Under the pieces are notes generated by a model. It was not told the DNA's origin. It searched no databases and saw only the letters and a list, made by a program, of their open reading frames with translations. The position numbers and the translations under genes are program-made. Positions 20,953 to 32,749 of a stretch of DNA of 64,000 nucleotides are shown piece after piece; within the stretch, counting starts at the first letter, position 1, and the number at the start of each line of letters is the position of its first letter. The DNA comes from Siphonodentalium dalli (taxonomy: Eukaryota > Mollusca > Scaphopoda > Gadilida > Siphonodentaliidae). The DNA is taken from contig CP136064.1 of assembly GCA_032622095.1 (NCBI GenBank), forward strand, positions 260,317,863 through 260,381,862, written 5' to 3'.

Positions 20953-21090
20953 TTATTTGTTTTTATCATACTCAGTATCGTTCCGATGTCTGAGTTTCGC
21001 GATGCATGTATAGTTTCCTAAATTATCTGTATCAATGCATGGAACGTTCACAACGTTGTCCAAATTTATCACCACGCGCTCATATTGGAG
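20953..21090 (-). CDS. Possible terminal exon of an Ig-like domain gene
   Basis: After an acceptor (GTGTTTTCAG) a frame reads LQYERVVINLDNVVNVPCID, TDNLGNYTCIAKLRHRND and then TAA, with AATAAA at 20945-20950. The NLGNYTC pattern resembles the D-x-G-x-Y-x-C of an Ig-set strand. If real, it is the last exon of a gene whose other exons lie to the right on the same strand. No partner exon was found, so this is tentative. Confidence 0.35.
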   Translation of the reverse strand, partial: LQYERVVINLDNVVNVPCIDTDNLGNYTCIAKLRHRNDTEYDKNK

Positions 21091-21332
21091 CTGAAAACAC
21101 ACATAATTGAAAAATGGAAGCTTATTGTCACACTTCATCGAGCATTTCGTCACTTTATGGAGCTTTATTCGCGAACTGTTAACATTTGATTGAAGCTGAA
21201 TTCACCATGCACCTCGTGGATCCGGAGTTGCATCATGCATGCATGATTGTGTCCGAAGAAAAACCATTAATACACACATTCCCTCAAAACAAACATACCT
21301 GTACACTTCACTCGTGCCCGTAGTCCCAAGTC

Positions 21333-21474
21333 TTCTCGTACTAAAACCAGCTAAGATATTGGGATGGAGATGCTGGTGTTTAAAAAAACCAGCTAAGATA
21401 TTGGGATGGAGATGCTGGTGTTTAAACACCAGCATCTCCATCCCAATATCTTAGCTGGTTTTAGTACGAGAAGA
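21333..21474. repeat. Near-perfect palindrome with a duplicated arm segment
   Basis: The left arm TTCTCGTACTAAAACCAGCT ... GGAGATGCTGGTGTTTAAA is followed by a second direct copy of GCTAAGATATTGGGATGGAG, then the full inverse ending AGTACGAGAAG. The arms are about 50 bp with no mismatches seen and almost no loop. Confidence 0.92.
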
Positions 21475-22195
21475 ATTGGACTATCGTGACCGTAACGGGG
21501 TTTACTCAATATTTGCCCGCAGCGGGTATTATAGGATGACCAGCGTGGTATGTATAGTAAGGAATGGCGTTAATTGCTGCAATTTAAAGATCACGGCAGA
21601 TTCGTGTGATTTGAGACCACAGCACTACCATCGACCACTTTATATACGTATTCTATATATACCAGAAAATAATTAGATCGTTCCAACCATCGTCTCATAT
21701 AAAGAGCGTCCATGTTGCCCCTCCCAAAAAACAGTAGATAATAAAGAGCGTTCTCAATTATGATCCTTTGTGATCGTTTCAACATAAAACCTGAGGATTC
21801 TTTTATGGATTTTCGCTATACAAATGATGGTGATTGCAAGTAGACTGTAGTTCTCTTTTTGATCTGCCCGGTAGCCGAAAATTACCTCAAGGAAGTTTGA
21901 CTACAAGTTAAGTGTTAAATCGGACAGTGGTAATGTCTATAGTACATGTCATTTTGAATAGTTTGCTTTCAAATCGGATGGTGAATTTCCGATTTGTGGG
22001 TCAATAATATATGTTACCTATCATTATGTTAGTTTAACCCTTAAGTTCATTTACGCATTATACTGAATGGATTCTCACATTCACTTACAGAATGGAATGG
22101 TCTATATTATTCATCTGGAGGGATGTTCAGTTAATAAAATCAGACCACAAACAGACGAAAAGATAATACAAGACATACTGATGGACAGGCCTGCA

Positions 22196-22625
22196 AATAG
22201 CGTGTCTGTCATTTGCAGAATGAGGTCTCCATGCAGAGCGTGAATTTAGTGATGCTATCCCGCATAGCGGCTATAGCATCAATAAATTCACCCTCTGGGG
22301 ATCTCATTCTGCTTAGGCCCTCAACTGATATGGCAGACCTACGATCAGATTGAAGTTCCCCAGTTGAAGTTGGTGATGTTCACCCATTGGGCACCTCAAT
22401 TATGAATTTTATCTTCTGCAAATTAGGGGATATAGGAACTACCTAGAAGGGAAATGTAACTAAAAACAATGTTAATTTAATACTATAGATACTTCCCAGA
22501 AGATGAGGCATAAGCAGAATGAGGTCTCCAGAGGGTGAATTTGGTGATGCTAGCCCGCTGTGCGGGATGGCATCACTAAATTCACCCTAATTCTGCAAAT
22601 GACAGACACGCTAATTGCAGGCTTG
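22196..22625. mobile_element. hAT-like MITE, full length with 8-bp duplication
   Basis: Flanks CTGATGGA / CTGGTGGA differ at one base. The ends are CAGGCCTGCAAATAG and TAATTGCAGGCTTG. Confidence 0.87.
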
Positions 22626-22919
22626 CTGGTGGATTTCTAATAATTGATGGGGAAATGTTTAGATAATAAATTTAATAGATGATATGGTCGTTTGTTGAAC
22701 TTATTATCTGAACATTCTCTAAGGGAACTACTCTTCAATGAGTATTTAGTATAGAAAGAGCTAATTATAAATTTTTATTTAGGAAACAGCATTGTATTAG
22801 CTTGGTTCACAAACACATCCGTATACAACATTTTTCACCCCAAATATTGTGAAAAAAAAAAGAAGAAAAAAAGAAGAAACATGGCGATGTTCACTAGAAT
22901 ATCAAGCATTTGATAAAGA

Positions 22920-23010
22920 AAATAGTTGATAGCGAAGTAATTCCTTGTGTGCCCCCCCCCCCTCTGATAGCAGGTTCATTCCTTGTGTGCCCCCCCCCCC
23001 CCCCCCCCAA
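22920..23010. repeat. Duplicated GTTCATTCCTTGTGTG with poly-C
   Basis: ATTCCTTGTGTGCCCCCC occurs twice, each followed by a C run; preceded by an A/G-rich tract at 22850-22880. Confidence 0.8.
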
Positions 23011-23564
23011 TTAGTTCAACTGTTGTATGAGAAGAAATAACTTAGTATATTTGTATAAATTGACTAAAATATACTGTTTCAAAAATCTTGTAAAATTCAT
23101 GCGCATTTCCAATATTTAGGTGGTGATGAATACTGTTCTTACTTTCCTCCTAACCCAAGTGTTCTTATGTCAGGCTTAATATTGGTGGGTTGCCTCACCA
23201 TCCATAATTGAGGTGTTTAAGCACAAGGGCATATACTGATAGATGTACAGGAGAACATGCGTCTTGTACCGGAATATAAGGACCTGTATTTATTTTGTTG
23301 TACTTACACAGAAATTTTTTATCAAGTCTTACTTCCCAGATAAACATTTCATCATCATAATCATGGAACAAGTCTCTAGACTTTTCATTCCAGTACTAAT
23401 ACTAATTAATATTAATACATATTGTCACAAATCAAGTTTATCAAGTCTTACTTCCCAGAGAAATGTTTACCAAGTCTTACTTCCCAGAGAAAGGTTTATC
23501 AATTCATTGTTATTGGCTATTGACAATTTTCACCAAAAACAGTAAAATATAGAGCATACCTGCA

Positions 23565-23700
23565 GTATTTGTTTGAATACCGAAATATCTCATGAGTATC
23601 TGGAAAGAAATATTAAATTTTCACAAGCAGCTGCAAGAGAGATTTCCTTTCCAGACACGAATGAGATGCTTCAGGTATTCAAACAAAAAACTGTAGGTAT
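23565..23700. repeat. Short inverted-repeat element
   Basis: GTATTTGTTTGAATACCG ... TCAGGTATTCAAACAAAAAA form inverted ends about 110 bp apart. A direct repeat of CAAGTCTTACTTCCCAGAG (three times) precedes it at 23310-23490. Confidence 0.6.
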
Positions 23701-24198
23701 TCTTTTTATTATATGCGCCTTATTAATGCCCAAAGTGGCTAATTTATGCGGCATTTTCATTTTAATAGTACAACAAATTGAACAATACTCTGAAAGAAAC
23801 AACTGCCTGGTTGACCCCAAATTTCTAAAAAGCTAAAGTGAAATAACAAAAGCTACAGTGTAATAATGAAAGATGCCAGAGATATGATGAAATCATATTT
23901 CACTGTGGCCTCTAAGACATCCATAAGACGATCTACGTTTCAGTAAATTTCCGCTATTTTATAGGCAAGCATATAATAAAAGGGGTTATGTTTTCTTTTA
24001 CAAAAAATAGAGCATTTTATACTCCATATGAAATTCAATCCCCTGTTGGCCACAGAAAACACTGGGCCTCTTTTCAAGCCCATGCCATTTACAAAATGCA
24101 AAACATGCCCCCTCCAATTGGGTTGTAATTTTTTCATATGGTCTCTCCGACTCCAAGCCTACCAAGCACTTGCTATCTCTTCAGCGAGGCGAGATATG

Positions 24199-24623
24199 CA
24201 AGCCTGCAAATAGCGTGTCTGTCATTTGCAGAATGAGGTCCCCAGAGGGTGAATTTAGTAACGCTATCCCACACAGCAGGCTTGCATCACTAAATTCACC
24301 CTCTGGGAACCTCATTCTGCTTAGGCCCTCAACTGCTATGATAGACCTATAATCAGATTGAAGTTCCTCAGTTGAAGTTGGTGATATTCACCCATTGGGC
24401 ACCTCGATTATGAATTTTATCTTCTGCAAATTAGGGGATATAGAAACTTCCCAGAAGGGAAAACTAAAAACAATGTTAACTTGATACTGTAGATACTTCC
24501 CAGAAGATGAGGCCTCCAGAGGGTGAATTTAGTGATGCTCGCCCGCTGTGCGGGATAGCATCACTAAATTCACCCTCTGGGGACCTCATTCTGCAAATGG
24601 CATGCACACTATTTGCAGGCTTG
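24199..24623. mobile_element. hAT-like MITE, reference copy with perfect 8-bp duplication
   Basis: CAAGCCTGCAAATAGCG ... CTATTTGCAGGCTTG is flanked by GAGATATG on both sides (24191-24198, 24624-24631). An 8-bp duplication and CA-G ends point to the hAT superfamily. The interior contains the full family segment. Confidence 0.9.
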
Positions 24624-24649
24624 GAGATATGTTTTGAGGGTGTACACTA

Positions 24650-24805
24650 CAGTATGATCCAGTACATAGGATAAATATAAAGGACAATCATTGATGAATC
24701 AAAGGCTTTACTTTAAATATAAAGGACAAACATTGATGAATCAAAGGCTTTACTTTAAATATAAAGGACAAACATTGATGAATCAAAGGCTTTACTTGAA
24801 GAATA
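24650..24805. repeat. 44-bp tandem repeat, three units
   Basis: ATATAAAGGACAAACATTGA followed by TGAATCAAAGGCTTTACTT. Confidence 0.9.
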
Positions 24806-24829
24806 AAATGTGACATGTGACATACACAT

Positions 24830-25770
24830 GTAAAATAAAGTGATCTTTATGAACCAACATCAAAAGATAAAAAGTTCAGCCAGTTATAACAATGAACAAC
24901 CCTGGTTAGCTGCATATCTCACACAGAAATGTAGGGAAGAATAATATATATATATGAACATAATTATATTATCATAATATCTTAGCTCACACTAGTCTCG
25001 ACTTGAGATCATGTCATGAATTTCTAGTCTGGCTTTGCCCACCAAGATCTTATTCACCTGTTCAAAACCTCATAACTGTTTGCAGAAGTTTTGATGGGGA
25101 ACTCTATATCATTGAAAAATAATGCAGGTAATGTCTTTCTTAGTCAATACCTGTTCCCATATGAAGGTCCCAGCTGGAGATTGCACGATTTGGGTGACTT
25201 ATGTGAGCCGATACCATGATAAACATGGAATTTATCACCCAGGCGAAATTTCATGATTGTGGAGATGCAGTTCGCAATAGGCTCATAAAGTCACACATCT
25301 CATGTAATCTCGAGCTGTGACCTTCACATACTGTGAAATATATTATTAAATATGGTCTATCTCTTCCAATAACAAGTTTTATATAGTATCTTGGGTATAA
25401 ATTAATAAATATGAATAAAAGACGCTTATCCAGTAACGCTTCTAACAATTAATATGATAATCAAATGGGACATGTTTTTATTACTATTTTTAGAACAGAC
25501 TGTGATGAACCGTTCAAGCAATCTCGGATAGAAATAAAGTTTTCCCCACTTGCTATGCTCCGCGAGCCTTAATAGTCCCAAATTGACTATGTATTATACC
25601 AGAAAATTCAAAATAAAATCAATATTAATTGATCGAAGCAGTTCTGGGTCTTTGATTCATTTTTATTATTTTATACCCAGGAAACTATAACTTGTTACAG
25701 GAAGAGATAGACCATCTTTAAGGAACAGGTATCAACTAAGATATATATCATCTGTTCTTATTTTTTCAAT
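24830..25770. other. Intergenic sequence, nothing firm
   Basis: AT-rich spacer. A segment around 25320-25440 (TATGGTCTATCTCTTCC, TTTTATATAGTATCTTGGG, TAAATTAATAAATATGA) resembles 15760-15850 and 58080-58150, so a diffuse repeat family may be present. Confidence 0.4.
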
Positions 25771-25774
25771 GTTA

Positions 25775-26072
25775 GGCCATTATAAAAATATTGCTAGATT
25801 ATCATCCCCTCCTTTTTGTCCCTTCCCCAAATAATTTTATTCTGATTATTTTTATGTGAAATTTTGTTTCTCATGCTTTACTCTTCTTTGTATACTGAAG
25901 TGACCATAATATCAGTCTCCTTTTATCAAATTTGGTAATTTGAAACAAGTTGTATTATATAAGGTAGGATATTGTTTGAATTTCTATAATTGACTATAAC
26001 CATTTATGTTGGCAAAAATAAAATATAAAAAATAAAATTCGCACTCCCGCCCCAATTTTATTTATATTGGCC
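25775..26072. mobile_element. Harbinger-like MITE, shortened copy
   Basis: GGCCATTATAAAAATATTGC ... TTTATATTGGCC flanked by TTA at both ends. It is nearly identical to 15953-16290 but lacks the inner right arm. Confidence 0.8.
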
Positions 26073-26539
26073 TTACAAAGTTCCCCATCAGAACATCAAA
26101 CTGTTCCCAATTTTATACTGGTGGAACATGATCTCCATAGCCAGAGTAGAGATTCATGGTATGATTTAACACATATTATGTTTTACTACATTCATAATCT
26201 CTTTTTGAAATGAGGTCAGACTGGTCAGTTTACTTTAATCAAATGGCAAATAAAATACTAATTTACTTTTGAAATTCCATTCATAATTTATGTTAGCAAG
26301 CTTTGTGCATACAGGAGTGAAATTGAAAATTGCAATCAGATTTTGATTTGATTATAAAAAAAATGTACTGATTCCTAAAGATAATGATGAGATGAGATAA
26401 AGGGATTGGAGAAAAAGTAATACAACTTATAGAAGCTCCTCTCCCATATGTGTGTATGGAGATTATTGCTGTTCATTTACATATTACAGATAGAATTTAG
26501 TTTCAAAGTTTGCTGCTCATTTTTCATTGTCAAGCCTGA

Positions 26540-26960
26540 GTTTAGTGTGTCTGTCATTTGCAGAATGAGATCCCCAAAGGGTGAATTTAGTGAATATGTG
26601 GGATAGCATCACCAAATTCACCCTCTGGGGACCTCATTCTGCATGGCCTCATCTGCTATGGGAGACATAGACTCAGATTGAAATTCTCAAATGGTGAATA
26701 TTGTGATGTACACCCATTGGGAACATCGATTATACAATGTGTCCTCTTCCAATTTGGGGATATAGAGAAAGTAAACTAAAAAAGAAATAGAATCTATTTG
26801 AAGAAGCTTCTATAGAAATTTGATAATAAATTTTCCAGAGAAGATGAGGCCTAAGCAGAATGAGGTCCCCAGAGGGTGAATTTAGTGATGCTAGCCTGCT
26901 ATGCAGGATAGCGTCACTAAATTCACCCTCTGTGGACCTCATTCTGCAAATGACAGGCAC
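26540..26960. mobile_element. hAT-like MITE, near full length
   Basis: Both arm pairs are present; the interior is diverged from the usual (GATATAGAGAAAGTAAACTA). Confidence 0.85.
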
Positions 26961-27441
26961 TAAACTCAGACTTGTTATCGTTGAATATTTTTTCATGCCA
27001 TATAATCCTTAATAGAATAGTCTTCAAACCCCATGTCTGAGATCACACATACATGTAACTGCACAAACATCTTCTACAAGTCTTACTGAAATGCGTCTGA
27101 AATCAAGAGAACCAATAATGTGGTCTGTGATAAGGTCTATAACTGTTTTTGTCCCTGAGTGCGACATGAGCCATGAAAAACAATGTTAAACAACAAAACG
27201 GACTGGTCCGGTCAGTTTAAATACACATGTAACACAATTAATATCCTTTTTAAAAAACCTCATCTACCGATAACTTACTCGTCTCTAACTTCTTGTGGAT
27301 GCAAAATTTGCACACAATTTATGTGTACCAATTTAATTAAATTCTGCAAGAAGTTCAAAGCAATTTTGAGAAAACAAGGAGAAAGTTTTCACTGTTGCTC
27401 ACAACCAAAGATGAGAGAGATACATTTGATCCATGTGTTAA

Positions 27442-27682
27442 TAACCCTTTCATGACTGGAGCTTCTTGAAATTTTGAGAAAATCCTGTGCCAATGCATTT
27501 TCGTATAAATGCGAGTCTCCCATAGGGTGATTACATTGACCTAACAATATTTACCTTAACCTTGTAAGCCAGTTCTCTTATATATGCGAGGCTCCCTATG
27601 GGAGACTCGCATATATAAGAGAATGCACTGGCACAGGATCTTTAATACTGCACCAGCACAGCTCTCGTCATGAAAGAGTTAA
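27442..27682. mobile_element. TTAA MITE (CCCTTTCATGA type)
   Basis: TAACCCTTTCATGACTGG ... GTCATGAAAGAGTTAA with the CATTCTCTTATATATGC palindromes and TTTACCTTAACCTTGTAAG in the middle. Confidence 0.85.
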
Positions 27683-27795
27683 AAAGCCATCCACATAAGA
27701 GCAACCTAACAAAAATACCCAATTCATGTGCAAGGGAGATGCAAATGTTCATCATCACATTACTGAATTTTTTTTACCAGTATACCTGTTATATA

Positions 27796-28295
27796 CAGGG
27801 TTCGCGCTGCCACTTGCCAAAGTCAAAAATAATTCACATTTGGCAAAAAATATTTTCATTTGGCAAAAATTTTGGCAAGTCACTTTTGATTTCTCAAGAA
27901 AGTTTATTAATATTTGTCAATCAATGCCATTCATTTCAGAATTCATTTCATTATTAATGGTACTAGTGGTGATTTACACATGCATAAAGTTATGAAAAGT
28001 TAACACATCTATCAATCTGATATCATATCGACGGGTGGAGGGATTGCAAGTATGTCTGGTTGTGGTGTTTACAAAGCTAATCCTCTTTGTTTCGATGTTC
28101 CTTTCTGATGAAGAAACCCTTCTACATTTGCATTGTTATGTTGCTGGTTTGGTTAGATTGTCGAAATAGTTAAATAAAGGAAACAATATTGTAGAGACTG
28201 ATAGCATTTGGCAACTCATAACAGCATTTGGCAAAAATTATTTTCATTTGGCAAAATATTTGGCAAAAGTAAATTTCGGGCCAGCGCAGACCATG
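27796..28295. mobile_element. hAT-like element, CAGGGTTCGCGCTG ends
   Basis: Flanked by a perfect 8-bp duplication GTTATATA (27788-27795, 28296-28303). The interior has repeated TTTGGCAAAAATTATTTTCA blocks in both orientations. No transposase. A relative is at 49776-50390. Confidence 0.85.
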
Positions 28296-28650
28296 GTTAT
28301 ATACCAGGCATAGAAAGATATATGTGACGAGAACCACCAAAAGGTATCGTTGATAGTCTTTATATCTTCATATCAACAATGGAATCTGGAGCATAATACC
28401 CTAAACTTCAAAAAATATTTGTTTAATTGCATAAATGCCAAATGTTCAGATGTGAAAATTCTGCAAAATTTGCACCAACACAAAATTTGAGGAAAGTAAA
28501 ACTAAATATAGACTAAATATTCATGCAGCGACAGAAGAATAATACAATTCCGTATCTGAAAAGTTATAAAAATTTGTAAGCAGTTCTTCCAGAAGATAAC
28601 AATTAGTGCAATCTGGTAATACCTTTACGTTTATTAAATAAAAATAGCTC

Positions 28651-29112
28651 TTAAAGGTACTCAATCCATTCAGACGCTCCTAAATTACAATTTCTTTGGC
28701 TTCGGGGGTAAAAAATATTTGATTCAAGTCGAGGGACCCACCCATCAAACCTCAGATTGATCAGATATTGATTTTTTAAGTTTGTTATTTCTCGAGATGT
28801 GTACTAATAATTGGCCGAGAAACACGTGGTCAAACGGGCAAATTGCAGATGAAGATGGATAAATCTAAAATCAAGTGGTAATAATAACCACTTGATTTTA
28901 GAGTTATCCATCTTCATCCGCAATTTTAACGGAGACCATACTTTTGACGGCGTTTTTCTGGGCCACAAACAATAGAAATAACAAACTTCAAAAATCGATA
29001 TCTCATCACTGAGCGTTGATGGGTAGATTCCTCGACTAGAATCAAATATTTTTTACCCCCGAAGCCAAAGAAATACTAATTTAGGAGCGTCTGATCGGAT
29101 TGAGTACCTTTA
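28651..29112. mobile_element. TTAA-flanked MITE, second family, full foldback
   Basis: Both ends are TTAA. The left half is the inverse of the right half: CCACTTGATTTTAGAGTTAT at the centre pairs with its inverse, so this copy is a long hairpin. Confidence 0.85.
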
Positions 29113-29334
29113 AAAGATACCTGTATAACAGCTACCCGGTATTTACTGATCAAATGTGCACAGCTGTTGGAGTGTAAAGATAAATCGCGCACAAGTATCA
29201 CGATTCTTTCTGAAGAATTATAAAGCAGTATTGACAACAAAAATAATATAAAAAGAATAGATAACAAAAAAAGACTAGAAGTAACAAGACAACAAAATAT
29301 AAGGTGAAATATAAGGTACATAAGTAAGAACTGT

Positions 29335-29470
29335 ACAAGCATGCAAATAGTGTGTCTGTCATTTGCAGAATGAGGTCCCCAGAGGGTGAATTTAGTGACG
29401 CTATCCCGCAGTGGGCTAGTATCACCAAATTCACCCTCTGGGGACCTGATTTTGCATTGGTCATAGTAAA
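29335..29470. mobile_element. hAT-like MITE, half element
   Basis: One arm pair followed by GGTCATAGTAAAAGCAGATC. The MITE and its flank are duplicated at 29815-29990. Confidence 0.8.
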
Positions 29471-29544
29471 AGCAGATCTGGTTGGATAAGACACAAAACA
29501 AAATAATTTTCATACTAGTAGGTGCAGATTAAATTTAGGTCCAA

Positions 29545-29800
29545 GCCTTGAAATAGGGTGTCTGTCATTTGCAGAATGAGGTCCCCAGAGGGTGAATTTA
29601 GTGATGCTACCCCGCATAGTGGGCTAGCATCACCAAATTCATCCTCTGGGGACCTCATTCTGCTTACACCTCAGCAGAATGAGGTTCCCAGAGGGTGAAT
29701 TTGGTGATGCTAGCCCGCTATGTTGGGTAGCATCACTAAATTCACCCTCTGGGGACCTCATTCTGCAAATGACAGACACCCTATTTCAAGGCTTGTACAT
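29545..29800. mobile_element. hAT-like MITE, ~255-bp compact form
   Basis: Ends CAAGCCTTGAAATAGGG and CCCTATTTCAAGGCTTG around two arm pairs. This is the subfamily seen at 41065 and 55745. Confidence 0.85.
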
Positions 29801-29814
29801 AAGTAAGAACTGTA

Positions 29815-30095
29815 CAAGCCTGCAAATAGTGTGTCTGTCATTGCAGAATGAGGTCCCCACAGGGTGAATATAATGACGCTACCCTGCATGGCGGGCTAGT
29901 ATCACCAAATTCACCCTCTGGGGACCTCATTCTGCATTGGTCATAGTAAAAGCAGATCTGGTTGGATGAGACACAAAACGAAATAATTTTTATACTGGTA
30001 GGTGCAGATTAAATTTAGGTCCAAGCCTTGAAAATAGGGTGTCTGTCATTTGCAGAATGAGGTCCCCAGAGGGTGAATTTAGTGATGCTACCCCG
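29815..30095. mobile_element. Duplicated block: half MITE plus start of another
   Basis: Repeats the order of 29335-29610 (half MITE, GGTCATAGTAAAAGCAGATC, GATTAAATTTAGGTCCAAGC, next MITE), so a ~480-bp segmental tandem duplication created it. The second MITE is cut at 30098 by a LINE fragment. Confidence 0.8.
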
Positions 30096-30098
30096 CAT

Positions 30099-30780
30099 AA
30101 TAATAATAGAGAACATTTATATAGCGCTTTTCCCAAAAGGCCCAAAGCGCTCGGCCACAACACAAGTTCACGCACAAATATGCAATATACAAGTGGGTCA
30201 CGTAATAAACATATGCAGAACTAAGAGGCATCACTCTCAGGGACGACGTTTCCATAGTAGAATTTGAAAAGTTCCGATTTAAGTAATGTTTTAAAAGTGT
30301 CCATGGTATCGGCTTTCTTTGTGTCGGCCTGTAGCCCATTCCAGACGGACGGAGCATGATATTCAAATGATCGTCTTCCGTAGTTTTCCGAGTCACGTCT
30401 AGGAACAGCCATCAGATTTAGATCTTCTGATCGCAATTTCGCGCGGCGGAGAGTACATATTGAGAATAGAGTCAATATAAACCGGCAAAGGCTTTGTGAT
30501 GTCATTTGAGAATTTCTTATAACAAAAAGTGGCACATTTATAATCAATTCGAGCTTCAATTGGAAGATAGTGTAGTTTCGTGAGAAGAGGTGTGACGTGG
30601 TCAAATTTATGTTTTTGTAGAGCAATGCGAGCCGAAATGTTAATTATTCTCTGCAGCTTTGCCAATTGATCTTGTGGCAGACCAGCGAATAGAGCATTGC
30701 AATAATCCAGTCGTGAAAATACAAATGAAGAGATCAAAGTCTTCGTGGATTCTACCGACAGATGTGATCGCATATGAGAA
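30099..30780 (-). mobile_element. 3' end of a CR1/L2-like LINE (reverse transcriptase thumb)
   Basis: On the minus strand, one frame reads FVFSRLDYCNALFAGLPQDQ, LAKLQRIINISARIALQKHK and LTKLHYLPIEARIDYK. After a frameshift near 30440 it continues LMAVPRRDSENYGRRSFEYH and APSVWNGLQADTKK ... FKTLLKSELF. These are the conserved end of the non-LTR reverse transcriptase ORF. The 3' end is AAGCGCTATATAAATGTTC with a TTATTATTAT tail. It is 5'-truncated and dead, inserted in a MITE. Confidence 0.88.
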
Positions 30781-30784
30781 ATAC

Positions 30785-30899
30785 ACCTCAGCAGAATGAG
30801 GTTCCCAGAGGGTGAATTTGGTGATGCTAGCCCGCTATGCGGGGTAGCATCACTAAATTCACCCTCTGGGGACCTCATTCTGCAAATGACAGACACAAT
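30785..30899. mobile_element. hAT-like MITE remnant, left of the large insertion
   Basis: CACCTCAGCAGAATGAGGTT ... TTCTGCAAATGACAGACACA stops at 30898. The expected continuation ACACTATTTCAAGGCTTGC is found at 37728-37746. Confidence 0.8.
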
Positions 30900-31225
30900 A
30901 TTTTCCTAAATAAGTAAAATATATATCTCCTAGAAGTATCTTGCCCACTGAACTATATGGTATATTATCCCAAGTAGGAGGGGGTTAACTCTCCGAGTTG
31001 AAAAAACGGTACGAAATTCTATGGTACATATCCTCTGTCATGTTCATGACACGTGTAATCACGTGATTTCTGACACGTAGTGAAGTATTCGCCATATTTT
31101 TTATCCCCAGTAGGACATTCCTCGTGAGCGGGGTGGGTGCGAAACCCTGGGAGGGAGCTCAGCGTTCAGTGGGCAAGATACTTCTAGGAGATATATATTT
31201 GACTTATTTAGGAAAATATTGTATC
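30900..31225. repeat. Foldback at the left end of the large insertion
   Basis: AATATTTTCCTAAATAAGT and ATCTCCTAGAAGTATCTTGC at 30900-30945 recur inverted at about 31160-31220. The interior 30955-31095 (GAGTTGAAAAAACGGTACGA, ATCACGTGATTTCTGACACG) recurs inverted at 37545-37690. Confidence 0.85.
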
Positions 31226-31369
31226 TCCTTCAAAGGTATCTTGCCCACTGAACTATATGGTAAAGAATAGAATTTTCTAACAGGTGTAGGCCACAAGGAA
31301 ACAAAAACACCGCTATGCATCTGAATCAAAGAACTGGATTGACCTGATAACCTACAATATATACATATA

Positions 31370-31440
31370 CATGCACAGACATATAGATAGTATATGTATA
31401 TACATATATATATAGTATATATACACATGCACAATAGGAC
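31370..31440. repeat. TA/TATAC-rich simple repeat
   Basis: TATATACATATACATGC and related dinucleotide-like sequence. Confidence 0.8.
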
Positions 31441-31637
31441 CATAAGCCAATGTAATATTACGTCCTAAAACTAATACCTGTCAGCAAGCTCAAACTAACA
31501 AAAAGTGGCCACTTAAGAGTTTAAGACCCCTGCAAGTAAAGTAAATAGCTTCAGAAGACATGGAGACGGAGACGACATTCGCATCGGAACTTAGGGCTAA
31601 TAATGTATCAGCCGAGTACTTGCCGGGAAAGGTACGG

Positions 31638-31686
31638 GTAACACCCCCCCCCCCCCCGCCCCCCCCCCCCCCCCCCCCCCCCCCCG
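31638..31686. repeat. Long poly-C tract
   Basis: Almost 50 bases of C with a single G. Length is likely inexact. Confidence 0.9.
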
Positions 31687-32749
31687 AAAGGGGAGAAGCA
31701 TCCATGTTCTAAGGAAATGGAAATAGAAAAATACCCGTTGACAAGAAATCCCCAGCCGGGTATTATAAACCCAGGGATGGCTAAATACTAATAACGCACC
31801 TAACAGGCTAACCCAGGCAGCAAAAGCCGCAAGTTATAAAGAAGACCCCCCTTAAAAACAATAGAACCAACCCCCGAACCAAATATTGAGTGGGTTGGGC
31901 CGTGTCCCAGTACACGATGAGAGCCCGATGAAAAACCAGCTGCAAGCTCCCAAAAAAGAGCCCCGACACCAACTAATTGGAAGACATGCCATTGTCGATA
32001 AGGAGGAGGTATCATTGACCAATAGTCTGACCGGGAAGTGAATGGGTATTACACGGACATACGTTGCAAGGCTCAGGCCGTATGAAGAACAGGGCTCAGA
32101 ATTGGAGTTTCACAGCAGAAAACTTAGTTTGAAGCCTGGAGTTCGAGATATGACTGACTAAGATGCAATAAGCCATGGCATTTTCCCCTGATGACGTTCC
32201 CAAATGTGGAAATGCCCACCAACACAGTTAAACCCAACTGACCAATCACAGGCTACTGAATCCATGACAGAAAGGCAGCCAGGAACCGAAATTCCAATGT
32301 CGTTAAGGTGGAAATCCACAAAAACAAAAATTGGACTAACAATGCATCAGGATTGTGGCACAAGCCCAAAACCAGCGGAAACCGACGGCAGGTAGGTAAT
32401 GAAAAGCAGACCAAGGGCCACCGCGCCCCAACTGTTCGAGCTCTGCTGACTGGTCCCCGACGAGTCGATGGCGCAAGGTATCCCTTCTGGTAAGGATGGG
32501 GTGCCCCTCCAATGGGACCCTGTTCCGGAGACAACCATCGCCCGAAGTGCGAATCGAGAGGGCGGATCATATGATCTGGCATCCGACACCCAATGCTAGT
32601 GAATCTCGCACGAGGAGAAGCATCTGGCAAGAATTTTCATCCGGCTTTATGAAGTGTGCCCAACACGATTCATATGCTGCCCCATAGGTGCAACATTATC
32701 CTGCATTGGCAATCGCTGAGGTCAGCAAAGGACCTGGCTTATGTACCGA

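Noticed and set aside
27183-27455. 90-codon plus-strand frame with CGCKIC
   Set aside because: Lys/Asn/Ile-rich as expected for AT-rich DNA, no splice partner and it runs into a MITE.
31638-31705. Poly-glycine protein frame
   Set aside because: Produced only by the poly-C tract.
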